A program made the translations under genes and the position numbers. From Achromobacter sp. Bel (lineage in GTDB: Bacteria > Pseudomonadota > Gammaproteobacteria > Burkholderiales > Burkholderiaceae_B): a stretch of DNA of 46,498 bases. Below the pieces are notes generated by a model. It was given only the letters and a program-made list of their open reading frames with translations, had not been told where the DNA came from and made no database searches. This document shows positions 42,494 through 46,498 of the stretch, in pieces; positions within the stretch are counted from its first letter, which is position 1, and every line of letters begins with the position of its first letter. The stretch spans positions 1 to 46,498 of the forward strand of contig NZ_JABBJN010000050.1 in assembly GCF_012928505.1 (NCBI RefSeq). Direction: 5' to 3'.

Positions 42494-43993
42494 ATGACGA
42501 TTGCCGAGGCCACGCTGGTGGCGGCGTGGGAACGCGCGTGGCGCCAGCCCGGATGGGCGGCGCGTCCCGCCATCGTGACGGCCGATGAAACACTGAGCTA
42601 TGCGGCATTGCGACGGCGGGTCGGGCAGGTGGCGGGCGGGCTGCACGCGGCTGGCGTCCCGCGTGGCGGCTTCGTGGCCGTGGCGATGGAGCGTTCGTTG
42701 GACCAGGTGCTGGCCATCCTGGGCGTCATGGCGGCAGGGGCCTGCCCCTGCCCGCTGGAGCCGCGCCTGTCGGCCGAAGAAACCGCGCGCCGCGTGTCGG
42801 CGGTGGGGCTGGCCTGGATGCTGTACGACGAGGCCAATGCCGCCACGGCCGGGGCCTGCGGCCTGCCTGGGGCACGCTTGCTGGCGGCCGCCCGCGTCGC
42901 GCAGGGGCCGGAAGACTGGACAGGCTGCGATGTGTCCGGGGCCGATCCCGGCCTGTTGCTGTTCACCTCCGGCAGCACGGGTAATCCCAAGGGCGTGCTG
43001 CTCAGCCACCGGGGCTTGGCGAACAATGCGCGCGGCGTGCTGGCGCACACCGGCTTGACGCCGGACGACCGCCTGCTGCATGTGATGCCGCTGCATCACA
43101 CCAACGCGCTGAATAACCAGATCTTCACGCCGCTGCTGGCGGGCGCCAGCGTGGCGTTGGCGGGCCGCTTCCGGGCGGACGACATGCCGGGTCTGTTGCG
43201 CGCGTTCCAACCGACGATCATCACGGGGGTGCCCACCATGTACGCCCGCATGCTGGAATTGGCGTTCGATCCGCAAAGCCTGGCGCACCTGCGCTTCGCG
43301 CGTTGCGGATCGGCGCCGATCACCGAAGCGCTGCATCGGCGCATCGAGGCTTTCCTGGGCTGCCCACTGGTAGTGTCCTATGGCTTGTCGGAAGCGACCT
43401 GCACGTCCACGATGAATCCGCCGCAGGCGCGCCGCGTGGGATCGGTGGGCACGGTGCTGGCCGGCCAGCGGGTGACGTTGCGGCTGCCGGACGGCGCCGA
43501 GGCGGCGCCGGGAGGCGAGGGCGAAATCTGCATCGAAGGCGACAGCCTGATGCTGGGATATCTGGGCGTGGGCAACGCGGACGGCACGGCGCCCGCACTG
43601 TTGCGGACAGGCGACCTGGGACGTTTCGACGGGCAGGGGTACTTGAGCATCACCGGCCGTATCAAGGACGTGATCATCCGCGGTGGCGAGAACATTTCGC
43701 CCGCGTTGATCGAGGGTGTGGTCACGGGCTTGCCGGGCGTGGCCGCGTGCTGCGTCGTGGGGGCGCCGGACGAGGACCTGGGTGAAGTGCCGGTGATCTT
43801 CGTGCAGGGCGATGGCGCTGCCCTCGACGCGGCGGGCATTCAGGCCGAGGTGTTGGCGCGGTTGGGACGCATCTACGTGCCTCGGGACGTGCGCTGGATC
43901 GAGCGCTTGCCGGAGAACGCCGTCGGCAAAGTGGACCGCAAGGCCTTGGCGAGGCAGGCGGCGGCAGCCGCGGGCCAGAACGCCTGCGCCTGA
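42494..43993 (+). CDS. Class I adenylate-forming acyl-CoA synthetase
   Basis: A 499-residue AMP-binding enzyme that makes an acyl-adenylate and then an acyl-CoA. Motifs in order: LLLFTSGSTGNPKGVLLSH, VVSYGLSEATCTST, LLRTGDLGRFDGQGYLSITG, GRIKDVIIRGGENISPALIE, and the C-terminal catalytic lysine in AVGKVDRKAL. AGGAG precedes ATG 42494. It is the last gene of the CoA operon and ends three bases before the convergent GntR gene. It probably activates the carboxylic acid captured by the island's Bug receptor, or supplies an alternative to the CaiB transferase. Confidence 0.93.
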   Translation: MTIAEATLVAAWERAWRQPGWAARPAIVTADETLSYAALRRRVGQVAGGLHAAGVPRGGFVAVAMERSLDQVLAILGVMAAGACPCPLEPRLSAEETARRVSAVGLAWMLYDEANAATAGACGLPGARLLAAARVAQGPEDWTGCDVSGADPGLLLFTSGSTGNPKGVLLSHRGLANNARGVLAHTGLTPDDRLLHVMPLHHTNALNNQIFTPLLAGASVALAGRFRADDMPGLLRAFQPTIITGVPTMYARMLELAFDPQSLAHLRFARCGSAPITEALHRRIEAFLGCPLVVSYGLSEATCTSTMNPPQARRVGSVGTVLAGQRVTLRLPDGAEAAPGGEGEICIEGDSLMLGYLGVGNADGTAPALLRTGDLGRFDGQGYLSITGRIKDVIIRGGENISPALIEGVVTGLPGVAACCVVGAPDEDLGEVPVIFVQGDGAALDAAGIQAEVLARLGRIYVPRDVRWIERLPENAVGKVDRKALARQAAAAAGQNACA

Positions 43994-43996
43994 CGG

Positions 43997-44905
43997 TCAG
44001 GACTGGCCGCGCAGCCGGGCCAATTCGGCCGACAGCTCGACCACCAGCGCCTGGGCGCGCGCCAGCGGGTCCTGCCCTTGCGCGGCAGCGGGCGCGAAGG
44101 GTTCGGCGGCGGCCTGCGCCGGCGCGTCCTGCAACCGGGGGTGCACGCTTTCGTGGCCCACGCTGACGTCCACGTCAAAGACCAGTTGTTCGGCGCGATG
44201 CCACGTCGTGAACCATTCCAACGGCCGGCCGTGCTGGTCCATGCCTTGGCCTTGCAGCATCAGCAAGGGGATGCCGGCCCGCGTGTCCAGCAACGTGGCC
44301 AGCGCGGCGTCGGCGGCGACAGCGCGGATCTGGTTGCGTCCCGCGCCGGGACGCAGGCCGAAGCGGCGGGTCAGCACGCCATGCAGGGATGCGTCGGCAA
44401 GGTCTTCGGCGCGCAGGCCGGGCACGGCGTCCGCGGGCAGCCAGGTGCGCACATAGGCCAGCGGCGCATCGGCCACGTGGCGCAGCCGCTCCAGCATCAG
44501 CAATTGCGTCGTGCCGAAGAAGGCGGCCACGTCTTCGGGCGGTTCTGCCCGGGCGAAAGCCAGCACGCGGGTCTGCAAGGCCACGCCCGATTGCGCGAAC
44601 TGTTCGTACAGGCCCGTGGAGCGCTGCACCAGACGGCGGTGTTCCTGCGGCGCCGCGACGGTCGCCGGGCGTCCGGTTTCGCGTTGGATGAGGCCTTCGG
44701 TGGCCAACGCGGCCAAGGCCTGGCGCACCACGCTGCGCGCCACGCCGAAGCGGTCGCACAGCGCGGCTTCGCTGGGCAGCACGGCGCCGGCCGCCAGCTT
44801 GTTCGTCCGGATATAACCCCGCAGCAGGGTCGCCACCTGGGCGTGCAGCGGGATATCGCCGGAGCGGTCAAGGATGGGCAATGCGTCGTGCGTGGCGGGC
44901 GCCAT
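43997..44905 (-). CDS. GntR-family (HutC/UTRA) transcriptional regulator
   Basis: A 302-residue GntR regulator. The winged helix covers VLPSEAALCDRFGVARSVVR then QALAALATEGLIQRETG, and the C-terminal UTRA effector domain runs from about residue 100 (YEQFAQSGVALQTRVLAFAR) to 245. A Pro/Ala/Gln-rich tail of about 50 residues follows, and this is longer than in most members. GGAGG precedes ATG 44905. It is the third gene of the kinase-pdxA2 operon, five bases after pdxA2, and probably responds to a four-carbon acid or its phosphate and controls that operon. Confidence 0.92.
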   Translation of the reverse strand: MAPATHDALPILDRSGDIPLHAQVATLLRGYIRTNKLAAGAVLPSEAALCDRFGVARSVVRQALAALATEGLIQRETGRPATVAAPQEHRRLVQRSTGLYEQFAQSGVALQTRVLAFARAEPPEDVAAFFGTTQLLMLERLRHVADAPLAYVRTWLPADAVPGLRAEDLADASLHGVLTRRFGLRPGAGRNQIRAVAADAALATLLDTRAGIPLLMLQGQGMDQHGRPLEWFTTWHRAEQLVFDVDVSVGHESVHPRLQDAPAQAAAEPFAPAAAQGQDPLARAQALVVELSAELARLRGQS

Positions 44906-44910
44906 GGGAA

Positions 44911-45963
44911 TCAACCTCCGGTTTGTGCCCGCGCAGTTTCCCATACATGCGTCCAGCCCGGGGCCAGATGCGCGGCACGCTCGGCGGCCAGGATCAAGCT
45001 GTCTTCGCGGGCGATGCCCTTGCCGGCGATGTCGAACGCGGTGCCGTGGTCGACGGACACGCGCACGACGGGCAGGCCTACGGTGATATTCACACCGTCG
45101 TCGCCATAGACCGCCTTGAACGGCGCGTGGCCCTGGTCGTGGTAACAGGCGATCACGAACTGCCACTTGCCGCGCACCGCTTGCGGGAACAGGGCGTCGG
45201 CCGGGATCGGACCAGCGGCCAGGATGCCGGCCGCGTTGGCTTCGGCCACGGCGGGTGCCAGGATGTCGGCGTCTTCGGTGCCGAAGATGCCGTTTTCACC
45301 GGCGTGCGGGTTCAGGCCCGACACGGCCACCGGCTGGTCGCCACGGCCCAGTGCCTTGGCGAACGATCCGGCCAGGCGCAAGACGGCGCGCATGCGGGTC
45401 GGGGTCAGGTCGTCGATAGCCTGGCGCAGCGACACGTGGGTGGTGGCGTGGAAGATGTAGAGGTCGCCGGCCGACAGCACCAGCGAGAACGTCTTGACGC
45501 CGAACTCGTGGGCCAGCAGTTCGGTGTGGCCGGGCCACTTGTGGCCGGCGGCGTGCATGGCGGCCTTGTTCAAGGGCGCGGTGACGATGCCGTCGACTTC
45601 GCCGGCGCGCGCCAGGGCGCAGGCCGTGGTGACGAAACGCACCGATCCGTCGCCGGCGTCGGCGCTGATTTCACCCAGCTTGACGTGCGCCAGCGACGGG
45701 CCGGCTTGTAGCACCTCGATCGTGCCGGGGGTGTTGGTGCAGTCGGCCGCGCGGTCCAGCTTGCGCACGATGGCGGGGTCGCCGCCCAGGCTGCGCACGG
45801 CGTTGGCCATGACGTCGACGTCGCCGACCACCAGCAGGCGGGCTTTCTGGCGCAGTTCGTCGTGGCCCATCAGCATCTTGGCCGTGATCTCCGGCCCGAT
45901 GCCCGCCACGTCGCCCAGGGTGACGGCCAGCAGCGGCAGCGTGTTGGGTTGGGGTTGTGTCAT
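44911..45963 (-). CDS. pdxA2: PdxA2-type 4-phospho-threonate/erythronate 3-dehydrogenase
   Basis: A 350-residue PdxA-family NAD-dependent dehydrogenase that oxidises a phosphorylated four-carbon hydroxy acid and decarboxylates it. The family start LLAVTLGDVAGIGPEIT, GIVTAPLNKAAMHAAGHKW, SGLNPHAGENGIFGTED and FVIACYHDQGHAPFKAV are present. The canonical PdxA acts in vitamin B6 synthesis, but here it is coupled (ATGA) to a four-carbon acid sugar kinase gene and a GntR gene, the setting described for PdxA2 in D-threonate and D-erythronate catabolism. The catabolic role is therefore preferred over pyridoxine synthesis. Confidence 0.88.
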   Translation of the reverse strand: MTQPQPNTLPLLAVTLGDVAGIGPEITAKMLMGHDELRQKARLLVVGDVDVMANAVRSLGGDPAIVRKLDRAADCTNTPGTIEVLQAGPSLAHVKLGEISADAGDGSVRFVTTACALARAGEVDGIVTAPLNKAAMHAAGHKWPGHTELLAHEFGVKTFSLVLSAGDLYIFHATTHVSLRQAIDDLTPTRMRAVLRLAGSFAKALGRGDQPVAVSGLNPHAGENGIFGTEDADILAPAVAEANAAGILAAGPIPADALFPQAVRGKWQFVIACYHDQGHAPFKAVYGDDGVNITVGLPVVRVSVDHGTAFDIAGKGIAREDSLILAAERAAHLAPGWTHVWETARAQTGG

Positions 45964-46498
45964 CGCTTGAATCTCCTGTCGCGGATCGCGCGCACTGCGC
46001 GAACCAATACGTCTTCGGTGCCAAAGCCGCCGGCCTTGGTCACCACGGGCAGGCCTGCGGCCATGCCCCCGGTCAGCGTGCCCAGAGGCACGCCGCCCAT
46101 TACTTCGTCCACCAGCGCGATGCCGCGGGCGGCAAGCGCCACCAGCACGCTGCGCGCGCCGTCGCCGCCGGTGGCGACAACGCCTGCCGCGCGCGAGGTG
46201 GTGATCAACTGTGCCGCCAGGCTGCCCAGCCGCTCGGCGACCTTCTCGGAATCCAGGCCGTCAAGTTGTCCTTCGGGCGCCAGCAGCAGCACGGTGCCGG
46301 CGTCGGCCGGCGCCTGTGCATGGTGTTGCAGCAGCGGCAGACTCCAGGCCTGCCATGCCGCGTCGTCGGCCAGTTGGGCCAGCGACGGTGTCCAGGTGTC
46401 TGCGCCCGAGGCTTGCAGGGCGGCGGCTTGGGCGCGCGCCGCGCTGTGTTGCGAGGTCACGACGACCACGACGGGCGCCGTCTGGTCGGCGCCGGCCC
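45960..46498 (-). CDS. dtnK: Four-carbon acid sugar kinase (DUF1537), C-terminal part
   Basis: The C-terminal 179 residues of a DUF1537 kinase, running off the right edge. The nucleotide-binding domain signature is seen in GVVATGGDGARSVLVALAAR, MGGVPLGTLTGGMAAGLPVV and TKAGGFGTEDVLVRAV. These enzymes phosphorylate D-threonate or D-erythronate at C4. The stop overlaps the pdxA2 ATG (ATGA), so kinase and dehydrogenase are coupled. The symbol is chosen from the pairing; D-threonate versus D-erythronate specificity cannot be told from this fragment. Confidence 0.88.
   Translation of the reverse strand, partial: AGADQTAPVVVVVTSQHSAARAQAAALQASGADTWTPSLAQLADDAAWQAWSLPLLQHHAQAPADAGTVLLLAPEGQLDGLDSEKVAERLGSLAAQLITTSRAAGVVATGGDGARSVLVALAARGIALVDEVMGGVPLGTLTGGMAAGLPVVTKAGGFGTEDVLVRAVRAIRDRRFKR

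Overview
The window is GC-rich, densely coded DNA from a betaproteobacterium, most likely an Achromobacter or a close Bordetella relative in the Alcaligenaceae. The reasons are three tricarboxylate-receptor (Bug/TctC) binding proteins beside LysR, IclR and CoA-pathway genes, a housekeeping block (cysS, accA, tilS, lysC, lpxH, uppP, trmJ, suhB) of betaproteobacterial type, and very few intergenic bases. This genus call is inference from gene content. The first 11 bases match the end of an Illumina adapter, so the left edge is probably a contig end.

Left part (1-13.2 kb): a minus-strand set (LysR regulator, class II aldolase-like protein, Bug receptor, truncated D-2-hydroxyacid dehydrogenase) looks like a small catabolic unit. 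It is divergent from a tightly overlapping four-gene periplasmic set (imelysin, di-heme c-type oxidoreductase, second imelysin, Tat-exported DUF1513 protein) of the kind linked to iron acquisition. An MscS channel, an IclR/Bug divergent pair with a clean palindromic operator, trmJ and suhB follow.

Middle (13.3-30.3 kb): mostly core genes. These are a TerC/CBS membrane protein, uppP, lpxH, a PPIase coupled to a TPR protein, cysS, a 3-methyladenine glycosylase, accA, tilS and lysC (with a probable internal start for a beta subunit). Then come tRNA-Ser(GCU), a VOC protein, mnmH, a DUF2199 protein, an ankyrin protein, a Tat lipoprotein phosphoesterase, and three identical tRNA-Arg(ACG) genes with a DUF3079 gene between copies two and three. 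A 350-base intergenic region before cysS carries six tandem 11-bp units, most with complementary ends.

Right part (30.4-46.5 kb): accessory genes. An atypical SDR and a LysR regulator are divergent. A pair of paralogous unknown proteins follows, one fused to a helix-turn-helix domain. Then come a small TonB-like membrane protein, a sirtuin, and a thiol dioxygenase that looks more like the 3-mercaptopropionate type than the cysteine type. The main catabolic island (35.4-44.0 kb) has an IclR regulator, a Bug receptor coupled to a FAD/NAD(P)-binding protein, and a divergent operon of a family III CoA-transferase, crotonase, two-subunit CoA-transferase and acyl-CoA synthetase. Copies of the sequence TCCTA-N5-TAGGA lie before iclR and the Bug gene, and a half copy lies before the CoA operon, so the island can be read as one IclR regulon for an unidentified carboxylic acid. 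The window ends in a kinase/PdxA2/GntR operon that fits four-carbon sugar-acid (threonate/erythronate) breakdown.
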